From the NCBI GenBank assembly GCA_964036665.1, contig OZ038532.1, positions 744,001 to 808,000 on the forward strand: a stretch of DNA of 64,000 nt, in the 5' to 3' direction. The position numbers were made by a program, and so were the translations under genes. Position 1 is the stretch's first letter, and every line of letters begins with the position of its first letter. This document shows, piece by piece, positions 1-12,782 of this stretch. Below the pieces are notes generated by a model that had not been told where the DNA came from, did not search any database, and was given only the letters and a program-made list of their open reading frames with translations. Source of the DNA: Gordius sp. MW1 (taxonomy: Eukaryota > Nematomorpha > Gordioida > Gordea > Gordiidae).

Positions 1-98
1 AAAATTTGGCTTGCTAGACTACTAAGCTATATAATTTTATTAGCTGAAAAAAATGACGAGCTTACATGTGCTTCAATTAAACGCACCCCCCCCCCATA

Positions 99-434
99 AG
101 GGCTTGCCTTAGTTCAGATTCAAATTGCGCGAATTTGTATTTGTCTAAATATCCTCAATTTCATAAGTCAAACTAGGTTGCTATTATTAATATTTTATTT
201 TTTTGATAGTTACAACCGTTTTTTTGTTTATTCAACTCTTGAGATTAAATCCAAACTTTGCTGATACCTAAAAATTTAAAAACATACAACATTTAACTGC
301 GCTGTAAAAATCGTCGTACATAGCCGTGTCTTAACTTAGAATTTACAGCAGATTTACATTTCAGACGCATAACATAACAGCGATTTTGTAAGATGCTAAA
401 CTTTTCCAAAAAATCCGATATTAAGACAAACCCT
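99..434. mobile_element. Short inverted-repeat DNA element, copy 1
   Basis: A 336-bp non-coding element with ends AGGGCTTG... and ...CAAACCCT. A second copy lies at 20816-21161. The left arm (to about 290) matches the second copy in inverted orientation, while the block at about 300-400 matches it directly, so arms and centre have been flipped relative to each other. No ORF. The termini and size fit a MITE; superfamily not assigned. Confidence 0.55.
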
Positions 435-3298
435 AAGTCTTAAAAATGTACGCAGGCGGTTATTAGCGTCTATAAGACGCAAAAATTTACGTCGGCCTGA
501 ATTTTTAAGCAGTATAATAGCATATCATATGCTTTTTTAAAATTATATTAAGACATTAAAAACGTGTTGGTCTATAAACAATCAATAAAAAATTTTGACA
601 GATGGGAAATTTTTAACTCAATTTTCACAAAAAATTAGAAAAATAGTGTAATAGATTATTAGAAAATTATTATTATAATAAAAGACCTAAATAATATGTT
701 TAAAAATTACCAAAATTAACAAGAGACAAATCATATACGACAGCAAACTAGAGCCTAGAATTTGGATTCAGTTCCTTCACGCCTTTTAAATTTAGCGCAA
801 ACTTCCTCTTCTACTATTGTACTGAAAATGTGGCGAACAAAGCAATATTTCTAAAATAAAGTAGTATTTTTGAAATTGCATCTCGGCCTGAATTGTTTAC
901 AATTTTTAATCCGAACCTACACTAACCTTTTACAAAAGGCATAAAGAGTTTTGTATTTGCTTACATACGCTATAATTATATATTATTATGAACTTAATTT
1001 TTAAAATTATTTAAATTTAAAAGATTTATCTTTACTATTCCTGGGAATAGTATTTTTTTATTTCTTTAGGTCCTCCCCCAAAAAGGGAGGACTGAATTAA
1101 TTATCAAATTTTTTAAGACTACTATTACTAGAATTTATTTACACTACCACTAAGACTTTATTAACACTAAAGAATTTCTACTCACTATTCGTTTTACAAT
1201 TCGGTTTAAATAGTAATAACAATAATGATGTATGATGTTGATAACAAATAAAATGGTAGCGTACAACAATAATACATAGATATAGAGATCATTGGTGAGG
1301 GGCGTAAATAAAGATGGCGCTAAATAAATATGGCGCATCGTAAACATAAACAACGCCGCTAACAACTAACAAAATTAACAACCATCATCGGAGAGGGGAA
1401 TTGAAGATGTAGTAAGTATGAAGGTGGTAAGCAATACAATGGGGGGGGGGGCTTTAGAAGAATCAAACTAACACGAGATCACCGTGACCTTGGATGGGGT
1501 ATTTTTTTACGACCATTTATAAAATCTATTTTTAACTCTCCCTAAGAGAAAGAAGGGTAATTAAAACTGGAAAAGGAGGGAATCTAAAACAAAGCGCCTC
1601 CAACTGGATCAAACTAAAAATTAAGGGGGGAAAACAGGGAGTAGTGATACTACATTATCAAAACAGTTTTTGGCTATTCTAAGTTTTCACAATGTTTCAC
1701 AATGACAATTTTTATTCTAATGATGTTTTTTGAAGGATTTAAATAATCATTATTGATTTTTATAAAGAGTAGATAATCAAATACACATATTTCCAAAAGC
1801 ATGATCCATAGTATATAAAATTTTAAACTGAGTACAGGTATACTAATAAGGTACAACTTTTTATTGCTACAAAGGCAGATTGGAACCCAAATTAAGGTTG
1901 AAAATATCACATCTCCTCATTTGTGTAAAGGCTGGAAATAGCAAATAAATTTTTAATCGCAATTTAACATTTGATTTTTGTGCCACAAGGGATTTTCGAC
2001 CCCTAAAATCAATTATCCTATCATTTTATCCAATTGTAATTCTATTTTCTTATAAAATAGAAAAAATTGGCTTTGTAGTTAAAGTATTTACCACGAATAC
2101 ACTTAATGCTGATTATTAATCTTTTATTATGGCATTCTTCGGCATGTATATATATAAGTTGTAGGTTACGGCATTGTGCATAATTAATTATTAGCAATGT
2201 CGGGATACCAATAAAAATAAAATATATATTTCTCATATAAATAAGATTACGATCATATCATTAAAAACGCTATTTATAATTATCACGAATTAAAAATGCG
2301 CACATGCATCAAAAAGGTGTCTGAGTGTACAAAAATCGGAATTCTGCGTTTTAATAATCCCCTGTTTACTTCGGTAATTGGTGGAAAAGTGGTAAAAAAG
2401 CATTTGATTCGTGTGAAAATATTCATCGTGTGAAAATATTCATAGATGGTCATACATATAGAACATACATTAAAAGTATATAATAATTTTGTTTGTTAAA
2501 AAATGTCTATATTCACGGTTAAAATTAAATTCACATCCAATAAAATAAATGCGATGCATGCAATCATAGGGTATGGCCATCACCCAAAAATTCTTTAATC
2601 AACTTCGGGACGTTCATCAATTTGGGCGAGCTGTATTTGGATATCACACTCTACAATGGCAAAATGATTAATAAATCATAATATCAACCAAATAGCCCCT
2701 TATGCATCAATTTTATAAATAAACATAAAACTTAGCACTTATAGATATTTTGGTACTTTTGACGAATGAGTTTATGTACCACCTTATCCACATCTATTAT
2801 CATACAATTTAAATATTATATGGTACCGTTTTATTCACACCCCTTATTATACAATTTGAATGTAACGTAGACATTGGAATATAGAAATTTGAATACAATT
2901 ACAAAATATATATTACGCTATTTATATACTTACCATTTAGTAATAACGTAGGACATTAACACAAGTTTGCCTCAAAAAGCGTATCGAAATTTTACACTTA
3001 GCATCGAATCAAAACTGTTGAAAACGGAAATTTTAATAATTTTAGCAGTCAAATACTGTATGAGCGGAGACAAAAAATCACCCAAAATTGCTTAAGCTAG
3101 AGAATTCAGTGGAGTCAAAAGATCCAAACTTCGCCTCTAATTTAATTTAAAGTCATTAAAAAGTTAAAGTTATAATGAGAACACAATGGCCAAATAGATT
3201 CAAAATACAATTCCAATTTAAAAAAACAATCTACTAGCCTATGGAGAACCTTTGAATATTAAAAGCAAACTTTTTGTCATTCGGCCAATTAAACATTC
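435..3298. other. AT-rich stretch, no gene recognised
   Basis: Short open frames only, none with recognisable motifs or supporting splice sites. A TA microsatellite lies at about 3470-3493 and a G10 run at 1441-1450. The last few hundred bases probably include the 3' UTR of the cyclin B gene, which is read leftward. Confidence 0.5.
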
Positions 3299-6171
3299 TT
3301 AAAAATGTCTACCACCACCATATAATACCTTGTAGTGGTCTGATTTTGTGCTTTTTACAAACAAACCTAGGAGGGATTGCATTGTGGGTCTCAACATAGA
3401 TTCGTTATAATTTGAGTAATGTTCCATGGAACTATCCTAAGGGACGCCATAAAATGCAAAAATTTAGACATATATATTATATATATATATATGCAAAAAC
3501 CATCTATCTCAAACAAAAAATTTTCCAAGGGTTTACATTTAGCTTGTAATCTGCTAACTAAATGCCATTAAAATGCAGTTAGAACAACATGTAGTTTCAA
3601 GTTGTGTATTTTCTTATCTAAAGTCACAAAAAAGTATAGACTAGATGTATTCCAAGCTTATACTATTGTACATACACTGCTCATTTCATATGTTAACATC
3701 TAGTTAAATGTATACCATCAAATTCACCATTTTGAATTTAACTCTCTCCCATGTCTTTCTCCAGTGTACCCAATTGTTAAAACCGAAATAGTGAATTATC
3801 TTACTAATATTAGTTAATATGCAAAAGAATGTTAATACATGTATTTTATAAAATGCAGAAGACACTAAATTGCTTTAACGTCACATCATCACAGCATTTT
3901 TATTTTGTATTTTATGAATTGTGTAAATGATATATATTTCAAAATGCTGTTTTTAATGTTTAACTAGGCCAATATTTTTATATTAAGTATTAAAAGCACG
4001 TAATTAACCAAAATTACTACAATCTATATGTCGCTCGCTTAATTATGCTCGATTCAAAATGGCGGAAAAATGGCGCACTCATTTAAAGTTGATGAGCAGT
4101 CTGTCTGGTCTACGATGTCAAAAGCTCTACTCATTATAAAGTTAGTTAAAATTTGATTTCAATACCATATTTGTAATTTTGACAAAGTTCATGTTTGTTA
4201 AAAAAATAATAAATACCCAAGTCAAATCCTTTAAAATGACCATCGATAGGTCTAGGGCGGAGGCGGCCATTAAAGATGGGTATTGGTTGGCCAAGCCAAA
4301 ATCGAGCAGGCTGAGTTCGAGGAAAAATTTTGCTACCGTGTGGTGAATCAATGATGACTGTTTATGGAATATTGGAAAAGGATATGCAATTTACGGTTAT
4401 ATACATGGGCGTAATTAAGAAATCCAAAAATTTGTTGATCTCAATGAAAAAATATGGCCAAAATTTCAACAAATGATCATTTTGCCCCCCCCCCCTAAAT
4501 CATTATTGCCCCCCCCCCTCAATGCTAGCTACGCCCATGGTTATAATCATCTTTCATCTCTGAGAATGTTTTAGTATTTAGTAAACGTAAACAACCAACA
4601 ATTTTTCGGTCCTTTTTTTAGTCGACCAGTAGGCATAGTCTAAATTTGAAAACAGACCAGAATTTGGTGTTAGTCTTAGTTAAACCAAAGATCGACCAAA
4701 CCCAGCCATTTTTACAGCACTATTTTGCTTTTTGGTGTATATGCTTATGCTTTGCTCTACTTGAGCCAAATATATTTAACACAAAATAATTATTTCGAGG
4801 AAATCCATCCCTTCTTATAAATACCCAATGCAAATAGATAGGGATGGACGGACGGACAGACGGACGGACAACAAAAAACGAGCCCATAAATTGCATAGCA
4901 ATTAATAATAAATGTGATGTTATTGTATAATATATCGCGAAAGCATATTTAATCCGTACAAACAAAATTCCTTGTTGGTAAGACTTGTATCCTTTTTCAG
5001 TACTAGGGTATTGCTATGTAAGGTTAGAACCATAAAATTACTTTTTCATATAACTCTTTGTGTAACATTAAAAGCAATTCCTTGCCAACCAATCTATCAG
5101 TTTGTAGCAATTGTCAAAATAAGAGACATTGACAATAAAGTTAATAACATGAATTCAATGTTATCCCATTACCTGGGTACACATAATCGTAAGATTTCTA
5201 ATATATATCAAATTGTCATGAAAAAGACAGATTCATTTTAGCTAAAATTAATTACAAAAAGATATATGTAAAACTGTAAATAAATATAAAATTATACCAG
5301 TATTTATTAATAAAAAAACAAGAGGATAATGACTATGGGGCTTGCTAGGAAGTTGATAACAATATGTACCTGCAAATGCAAATTCACATAGGGGATTTAA
5401 TATTAGAGAATGTTAAATTTAACGCGAAAAATCTTTTCATACCTTTATTAAAAAGGTGAATGCCTTTAAAAAATATAAGACAATCCCACTTTTTTCGATA
5501 AATTTTTGCAAGCCTTTAATGACACTTTAAAATTTTTTAAACTATTAAATAAAATGCAAATCAGTGATACAACCTCACGATGAAACAAATTCAAATATGC
5601 TAGACACAATAAGGCCAACGCCTTAATTCAAAGTGCCCTGAAGAGAGCAAAGATTCCATCCATCTTGGAGCCATCGGACCCCGCCTTGGAGGGACGTATG
5701 CGTCCTGATGGATCTTCTTTAATCCCATGGAGCAATGGTCTTCACCTTAAATGGGACTTCACATGTATTGACCTATTTGCCCCCTCTAACTGCAACAATG
5801 ATTCTTTAGCTGTTGCAGAGGGGCGGAAAACCAATAAATACAAAGCCCTATTATCCTCAAATATTTTTATTCCATTGGTTGCTTCGTGTTCAGGCACCTT
5901 TGGCAAACAGGCCTTAGCTTTTTTTAAAGAGGTTGGAAGACGTTCTCCCCCGTCTAAACATTCGGTACCCTTTTTACTAAAACAAAGACTTGGTATTCTT
6001 ATAGCCAAGTACAACTTTAAATCGTTCGCGGATTCTTGGCCAATTTTGGAAGATCCCCTCGATGATGATATATCCGAATAGTGTATTATTTTATTCGCCG
6101 CATTTTGCCTTTTATATTTCATGTATTTATATTATATTACTGTCAGTGGATTTTTAACAAATAAACTTTAA

Positions 6172-6204
<33 letters not shown>

Positions 6205-8253
6205 TATTAAGAAAAAGGGAGAAGAGTTTGATAAATTATCCCAAAAATTCACTTCGCTTTTTTTCGCTTCGCGCGTCATCACAATTCAAAATAATAAATC
6301 ATCACTAGAATGTTAGTTTTACAAACAGCTAAAGCCGTAATTACTAGTTTTACCTTAATTAGTCATTTTAAACGGCTTGATAAAAATCATGATCAATCCT
6401 CCACAATTAGCCAAAAATTGCATTATTTGACTAAATTTAGAAAAACACCTTAATTAATATGAAAACAAGCAAAGCCTTTGATATCACAGATTTACAATTT
6501 TAACAAATAATATTAAAGATAATAAGCATGGGTTGGGGTTAGAGACTAATTAGGTTGAAACTTACGGTAACTTTACTGTATCTACGCAAAAATTGAATGC
6601 TATAGGGTTTTGTGAAGGAAAAATCCAAGGCTTTTAGGATGGCAATTTCCATGGTCAATATGTCAGCTATGGTGTATGTATTTTTGGTTACATGCACAAA
6701 GTCACGAACCTCCATGATGTATAATTCTTCAAATTTGCAGGCTATGAACATTGCAGTTACTCCAACTAATTGAAGCGTCTTTTTGTGCACCGTTTCGCAC
6801 ACCTTCAGTGAATTAAGAAAAAATTGTAGTTAATAATGCTTTTGTGTAAGTAAAAAGTCAAATGATTTGTTACATTAACAATTTTATCTAATGGATTCAT
6901 TTATATTTTGGTTTCAAAGTATTTACTATCAATAAGGACTAGGCATTTGCATTACCATAACTGAATTACAAAACTAAGTAAATTATTTAGAAAACCTCTT
7001 TCAAAACTAGTTTAAAGTGAATTTAACACTAATGATCTAAAAATGTTATGCTAAAGTCAAAAATGTTTACTACAAATTTTATTTAAAATGTATATCACCT
7101 GCAAATATCTGTCAATAATATCAACAGTAAGGTAAAGAGTTTCAGGCAATAGTTTGTAATGTTGATGTATTTGAATAATCCAATCTATCAATATCACTCT
7201 CATGTGGACATTAACATTTGGGCTTAAAATTTGATCCACTGAAATTTTTTTCTTTTTAAAATTTATATAAAATATAGGTTATTTCAAATATCACATGAAA
7301 ATTAATAGCTAGCATATCAAATAATAATGAACCAATACTAAAAAATTTACAACAAACATGAAGATTTATAATATTAAATTAAAATACCTCAATTTGGCAC
7401 ATATAGTTATAAATATCTTTTATATAGGCTGAGCATTGAAATTCATCATGCACATCCTTAATATCAACATCCACAATCACATCTTTTAAAGTAAGTGATG
7501 AGAATGATTTAACAGGGCTAATAATAGTTGCTAATATATTATTTTTGTTTTTTCCTTGGTCAGTGGAATCCTTAAATTCTGAATAAGAACAATAATTTAA
7601 ATTTACTTGTTTTAATGATGATAGGGCATCAGTATACTCATCTGCTGTATTTGACGAAGAATCATCAATATCAGGTTTTATAGTTTTTAATATCTTTTTA
7701 TGTGAAGTTTTAAATTTTTTAACAGCTTTAGATGAAAGCATATTTCTTCCTGTTGCTGATAACTGATTTTTTTTAGCCATTGTAACTTTTTTCAATTTAG
7801 AATCCTTAACATCCTTAATTTTTGACAACTCTGCCTTTTTACGATTTAGGCTTGTTTTTTTAGCTGCAGCAATTCTAGCTGTTGTAATGATATTACTTTT
7901 AACCTTAATTTCAATATCCTTAGTTAATTTTTGATTATCAGATTTAAGGTTGCCTTTTGCAATTACATTATTTTCACATTTAATATTATCATCTTTAGTT
8001 CTCAAAGGTCTTCTCTTCTCCGGCATTACCACTAAAGGCATGGCAAATAAATCTTTTTCCTTACCACCCTAAATAGTATAGATGGATTATATCAATCTTA
8101 TGTATATGTTAATATATAATGAAAACAGAAATATATTATATATCATATTTAGCATACTTTCATTCTAGCGTAGGTTAAATCATTCTTGCCATCATTAAAA
8201 TTTCTAGTTGGTAAATTTTGCTTGGATATGTTAGTAATATTATTTAGAGCCAT
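3299..8253 (-). CDS. ccnb: G2/mitotic-specific cyclin B
   Basis: Regulatory subunit of the CDK1 mitotic kinase. Six exons in transcript order: 8253-8158, 8068-7388, 7251-7099, 6802-6566, 4357-4217, 3436-3299. All introns are GT-AG and phase 0, giving 481 residues. The ATG at 8251-8253 opens exon 1. The N-terminus is lysine-rich and disordered; RRPL (51-54) is a possible minimal destruction box. The cyclin N-fold has MRVILIDW (276-283), ETLYLTVDIIDRYL, LQLVGVTAMFIACKFEE and FLRRYSK, diagnostic for B-type. The C-fold has HHTVAKFFLELSLLDF and a last exon with MEHYSNY..SML. The acceptor of exon 3 (7251) was chosen because it keeps phase 0; a rival AG 12 bases on would break the frame. The 2.2-kb intron before exon 5 contains transposon debris. 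Exon 6 is short, so the C-terminal tail is abbreviated compared with vertebrate cyclin B1. Confidence 0.9.
4407..4540. mobile_element. TGGGCGTAG-type short element in cyclin B intron
   Basis: A short non-coding element with inverted ends CATGGGCGTA... and ...GCTACGCCCATG and two internal C-runs. Related copies lie at 59512-59658 and four times within 60970-62346. It is inserted in the long cyclin B intron. Superfamily not assigned. Confidence 0.6.
4785..4915 (+). repeat. GGAC microsatellite plus palindromic 3' end (Helentron-like short element)
   Basis: A run of GGAC/GGACA units followed by ACAAC.AAAAACGAGCCCAT and the hairpin AATTGCATAGCAATT. The same ordered module recurs at 12220-12275, 24570-24640 (inverted), 58755-58790 and 59010-59075. 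Helentron-related non-autonomous families (DINE-1/HINE, pearl, mini-me) are known for a GTCY microsatellite near a 3' hairpin. The assignment is by architecture only. Confidence 0.5.
5586..6202 (+). mobile_element. Non-LTR retrotransposon 3' fragment (C-terminal endonuclease-like region)
   Basis: 5'-truncated element ending in a poly(A) tract at about 6170-6202. The open frame at 5665-6081 reads LEPSDPALEGRMRPDG, then an aromatic/Asp motif (LKWDFTCIDLFAPSN), then a ...SCSGTFG..A..FFKEVGRR block. These are conserved in the C-terminal part of a widespread animal non-LTR family; the RPD...D spacing resembles a restriction-like endonuclease. It sits antisense in the cyclin B intron. Other copies: 9220-10135, 28795-29110, 43085-43220 and 43390-44019. 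Confidence 0.75.
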
Positions 8254-9219
8254 TAATCCTCACTAAATAGAATTACAAATTTATCTCAAATTTAAAAATC
8301 TCGCTAAACGGTAATTGGCTGACACACAGTTGGTATAAACCACGACAAAAATTGAAAAATAAATAATTCGCTTGCGTTTTTGATCATCTTATTAAATATA
8401 ATAAAATATTTTTGTTCTATAGTAATACATTTGCTAAATAAAATTAAATTTTTTATCGGTTTTTATAAATCAAATCAATTTTTGATGAGTCATCTTAAAG
8501 TTTAGTTTTTAATCATTCATAATCTTTATTCAGGACATTACATTATAGCAGTAATTTAAACTTAGCATGGAAGGTTATCTTATACAAAGTATCAAAAAAA
8601 ATTTAAACATGTCAAATTGAAAGCAGTAAAAATCACTTTATACCTATAACAAGCAGTTAACTCGTTGCTCGTTTCAAATATATGGTCGCTACACTAACTT
8701 TGATTTTGTAATATTAGCTGTCATTACATAAGTCGTTTTGTTGATTTATAAGCTTCCTAATTCAAAATTATTTCATATTTATTATAATTCGTGTATCTAA
8801 TGTGGGTTTTTGATAAAAATGCCTTTAATAACATTTATAAATTAACAAATTAAGTTGTTACACCCAAAAGTGCATGTTACAGCTTGCTAATCCAAAAATA
8901 TTTTAATCCATGTGATCCAAGTTCTTAAGAAACTTTATATATATTCGAATTAAACTTAAAATATAGCGGGTTTAACTATCTGATAAAAAAAATTGTGTCC
9001 TTAAATCCCAGCGTTATAACACATAATCATTTTGTCCTTCTGATACTGCGTCTCGCTTTTAAAATATGCTAGCGACCAGATACACAAGGAATCTAATTGA
9101 AAAAGATTTCAGATAAGTAGACATCAAGATCGCGGATTCCCTTCCCCAAGCACACATGTCCTTCCCATTCTCTCTAAGTCCTCCCCCCCCCCAGAAGGAT
9201 ACATCATTTTTTATTTATT
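8254..9219. other. AT-rich intergenic stretch
   Basis: Upstream flank of cyclin B. No ORF or repeat recognised beyond a C10 run at about 9182. It presumably holds the cyclin B promoter, but no promoter element can be supported. Confidence 0.4.
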
Positions 9220-10135
9220 TATTTTTATTTTTTTTAAATGTATATAATGTTTATTTGAACGTAAGAACATTATAAAAACGAAGTGTCAAAATTCGAAAAA
9301 TATAGCGGATGTAAAACAAAATAAAAATATTATGATTCAAAAATGTCGCATGTGTCATCTTGTAAAAGTGGCCAACTGTCGGCCAGGGATTTAAAATTGT
9401 ACTTAGCTATAAAAATACCAATTTTTTGTTTTAGTAAAAAATTAGTGGAATATTTAGAGGGCGGGCAGCGACGGCTGATTTCTTTAAAAAGCTTAATGGC
9501 GGCCGGACCAAAAGTCCCAGAACACGAGGCAACGATAGGGGTAAAGATATTAGATGGTAGGAGGGCCTGGTATTTAACCGTTTTGCGGTGTTCGGCGAGA
9601 GTCAAAGCGTTGTAGTTTTGGTTAGAGGGGGCGAAAATGTCTATGCAGGTGAAATCCCATTTAAGGGGTAGACTATTTTGCCAAGGGATAAGGGTAGAGC
9701 CGTCTGGTCGCATCCTTCCCTCCAACGAAGGGTCTGACGGCTCTAAAACGGAGGGAATGTTGGCTTTTTTAAAAGCGGCTTCGATAAGGCTATTCACCTT
9801 TTCGTGCCTTATGTATTTAAATTTATTGTAAAGGCAGTGTAGGGGATGCCTTGCATAAATGTCTATGCTCTGGGAGCAGTTGCGGCAGGAATATTCCTTT
9901 GAATAGGGAATTCCTAGTCTGAGGGCGATAGCGTATGTTAGCTCTGGGTCCTCCAACATCAATCCAGAAAGTGAGCTAGGATAAGCTTCAAGCCACTCTT
10001 GATCCGATCCGTCAAAAACTAAAGATTTAAGGTTGAAGTGCTGGCGGGCGTCGCAACTCGATAAGAGGTAATCAACGATGCGCGATACGAGGCCAGCATC
10101 CGTAACTCATCCACTGGAACATTTTGTCAGTGATG
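9220..10135 (-). mobile_element. Non-LTR retrotransposon 3' fragment, longest copy
   Basis: Read on the minus strand, one frame runs from about 10110 to 9330 with no stop. It contains a Cys-Cys-His-Cys motif (CRNC...HPLHC), then LEPSDPSLEGRMRPDG, LKWDFTCIDIFAPSN and SCSGTFG. CCHC followed by RPD...D is the order seen in R2-like elements that carry a restriction-like endonuclease. An AATAAA-like signal and an A-rich TAAA repeat tail follow at about 9215-9260. Of the five copies this is the most intact; it is truncated at its 5' end near 10135, so no reverse transcriptase domain is present. Confidence 0.75.
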
Positions 10136-11156
10136 GCGAAGCAGTGGCGTAAATGCGGGGGGGGGGGCGGGAAATTCCCCCCCCCTCCCGGGTAATAAAT
10201 ATTTTGTATCTAAAGTCTATATTTTATAGTTGTGCAACGTAACTGACCAAGTAAGACACTTATTAATTGCTATGCAATTTATTGGAATTAGCTTCAACTC
10301 CAGATGAAGTACTTGAGATATTATCGCTGGGAAAAAGAAAATATAAAATTATTTTATAATGACTTTCTTTTTTTAATTTTAATGTTGAAATAAAAATGCT
10401 ATAAAAAGGGCCGATACATATATCGATTTTTTGACATAATATTTCTTAAATAAAAGCTAATAGGTAAAGAAGAGTTGTGATGTTGGGCAAAGATTACAAT
10501 ATTTTATAATCTGATAGGGCGTCTAAGGGATTCTTTGGACGAAATCCTTCTATAATTTATTTTTATTCGCGTTTCTGGCAAAACAATCAAAGAAAGGAAA
10601 TATTATTTGGAAATTTGCCAAAACTTGTTTCTTGTCCAAAAACCGTTCATTTTCTTTGCATATCTAGGTTTCTTAAGTTCAAAATCATACAACTTAGCCT
10701 TAGGTTCGACTACCATTACTAAAGTCTCTGCTAATTGTCTGACTTGCTGAAGATTTAGGTCCTTTTTTTGCAATTGCTTGCATAATATATTCAGATTGTC
10801 GTAGAGAAGTCAGCGAAGTTGCAGCTTCTGTTGCAACATCGTGATCATACCAGCTTGAATTTCTCCTTATTTGGTTTCTTTTCCATTCCTGACAACATTT
10901 CAATTTAAACTTCATGATGTTTGAATAGATTAAATGGATTGCCACTTTTATTAGCGATTCATGGAGAATTAGAAAGCTTAAAGACCGTACATTAGTCTAA
11001 GAAATTTAGTATAATTCAAGACCAGTAAAATACAATTTATTCTTGTCTTTTGCGCTGTCTTACGTGTCGTAACGCCCCACATCCATAATTTTCATTTATT
11101 GTCGCGTTTATAATATTACGCATAATACATATTTACCTAAGTGTGTAATATTTCTA
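10136..11156. other. Intergenic stretch with one unassigned minus-strand ORF
   Basis: Opens with a G-run/C-run inverted segment (about 10140-10190) resembling short-element ends, followed near 10265-10292 by the AATTGCTATGCAATT hairpin seen in the Helentron-like modules. An 81-codon minus ORF at 10700-10945 has no motif I know and no splice or homology support, so it is not called as a gene. Confidence 0.4.
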
Positions 11157-11531
11157 AAATAGTTTTATTAGAACATTATAACCTTAAATAAGGGTTTTAA
11201 ACGTTTATTTGGCTTATATATGGTTTTATCGTGAAGTGCCCTTGTAAATTTTTTTTCCATGTAGATCGTTTCTTAAAAGATAGAAGGACTCGAGTGACCG
11301 GGAATTACCAATTTTTTCTTTTTTAACTATTTTCATTAACATTTTTATTGCCATATCGATAAAAAAATTAAACAAAAAAAATAAAAAAAATTTACGGGCC
11401 CGGGCCGGGCTTAGTATAAAATTATCGCCCCGGGTTTATACTTTAATATTTTGACGGGCCCGGGCAGGGCCGGCTTTTAAATTTTTATTACGGGCGGGCC
11501 GACTTCTAAACAGGCCCGTTGCAGGTCTCTA
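11157..11531 (+). mobile_element. GC-rich-ended hAT-like element, 3' fragment
   Basis: Matches the 3' part of the complete element at 24090-25469 in the same orientation. It shares the AAATAAGGGTTTTAAA block and the terminal GGGCCCGGGCCGGGC subterminal repeats. The terminus GCAGGTCTCTA lies at 11521-11531. No coding capacity; the 5' part is missing. Confidence 0.65.
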
Positions 11532-11814
11532 ATCACTATATCTCATTTTAAACTCGCGCAGATAGAGAGCGTGGATGGGTTAGTTTGGTTCTACTCCCTC
11601 GTCCATCTATGCTTCGCCACAGGCGCGTAGCCAACATTTTCTCCGGTGGGGGATATTTTAAAAATTTTGTTATGACATTTTTATTTCAACATCAAAATTA
11701 TAAAATCTGGTATAAAACATAAAGAAAGTCACTATAAAATAAGTTCACATTTTCTTTTTCCCGCGTCATACGCAAACGTTTCGCCATCTCCTCCTTTGCT
11801 TTGCCACCATTTTA

Positions 11815-12782
11815 ATTAATTAGGTTAGATATAAAATGAGAAAACAGTGATAAGAGTAACTTGAGGAAATAATTTAGAATTTGTTTTTAAATATGTTAAT
11901 GATAATGAATATATAAATTTTGGCATTTGGCCGGGGTCAAATAAAGTATAAGTTAGCAACGGTCAGAGTTGATTTAAAGGGAATTATTTAGCCAGTTTCG
12001 CATTCATCCGAACAACCTAGACAAATTGCCAAAATAAGTTTATTAATAAGAGTAATCAGTTAGGCACAAAAACAATAATAGAATTTGAGCTTAAGCGAGG
12101 TCGAAAAAAGTAAAGCCAATCAGCGGTCAATTAAATAAATGTCTTTAACAGAAGCATAAGTCCACGCCATTAAAACCCGTATAAGTTTCCACGGCAATTA
12201 TTGAAAAATTACAAGTTGGACAGGATGGGTAGGACGGATAACCGAAAGAGAGCCCATAAATTGCATAGCAATTAACATAAATAATAATTAATTCACTCAA
12301 TATTGCTAGAGGGTTTTTAATGGGAAGGCAAATATGGGTAGCTGCACCTGTCCAAATCCAAAAATTCCTGGTGGAAAGAACATTTTTTGCCCTACTTAAA
12401 CTGCCCCTCTCCAATTTAAATTAGCTTCGCCCATGGGATCACGTGTATAAATTATCTTTAACATTTATAATGCGTTTTGGGCTATTGATAAATTAATGAA
12501 CTAGGATGGAAACAAAATTTAACTTTCCTTGTTAATTTAATATACATAAAATAATTACAAATTAGAACAATATTAAAACACCTTCTTTTATACTCTAATT
12601 AATTTTTTAACGGGCTTTTAACGGGCTTTATGTATAACTAGGCCCGGCCCGAGCCTGTTACGTTATATATCGGCCCGTCCCGGCCCGGCCCGTTGTTTTA
12701 TTTTTAAGCAAATACCCGGCCCGGCCCGCGGGCCGAGCTTTTAGGCCCGTCCGCGGGCCGGGCCGGGCCATGCAGGTCTCTA
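11815..12782 (-). mobile_element. GC-rich-ended hAT-like element, inverted 5' fragment
   Basis: Inverted match to about 24090-25035. The terminus TGCAGGTCTCTA at 12771-12782 is the complement of TAGAGACCTGCA. Dense GGGCCGGGCC-type subterminal repeats lie at 12600-12770. It embeds the GGAC/AATTGCATAGCAATT module at about 12220-12275, also embedded in the complete copy. Non-autonomous. Confidence 0.65.

Noticed and set aside
7238-7240. Alternative cyclin B exon 3 acceptor at TTTCAG
   Set aside because: It gives a 140-bp exon that breaks the reading frame with the exon 2 donor; the acceptor at 7252 keeps phase 0 and a normal inter-motif length.
10700-10945. 81-codon minus-strand ORF as a gene
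   Set aside because: No motif, no splice partners, no conserved composition; length is within chance expectation for this much DNA.
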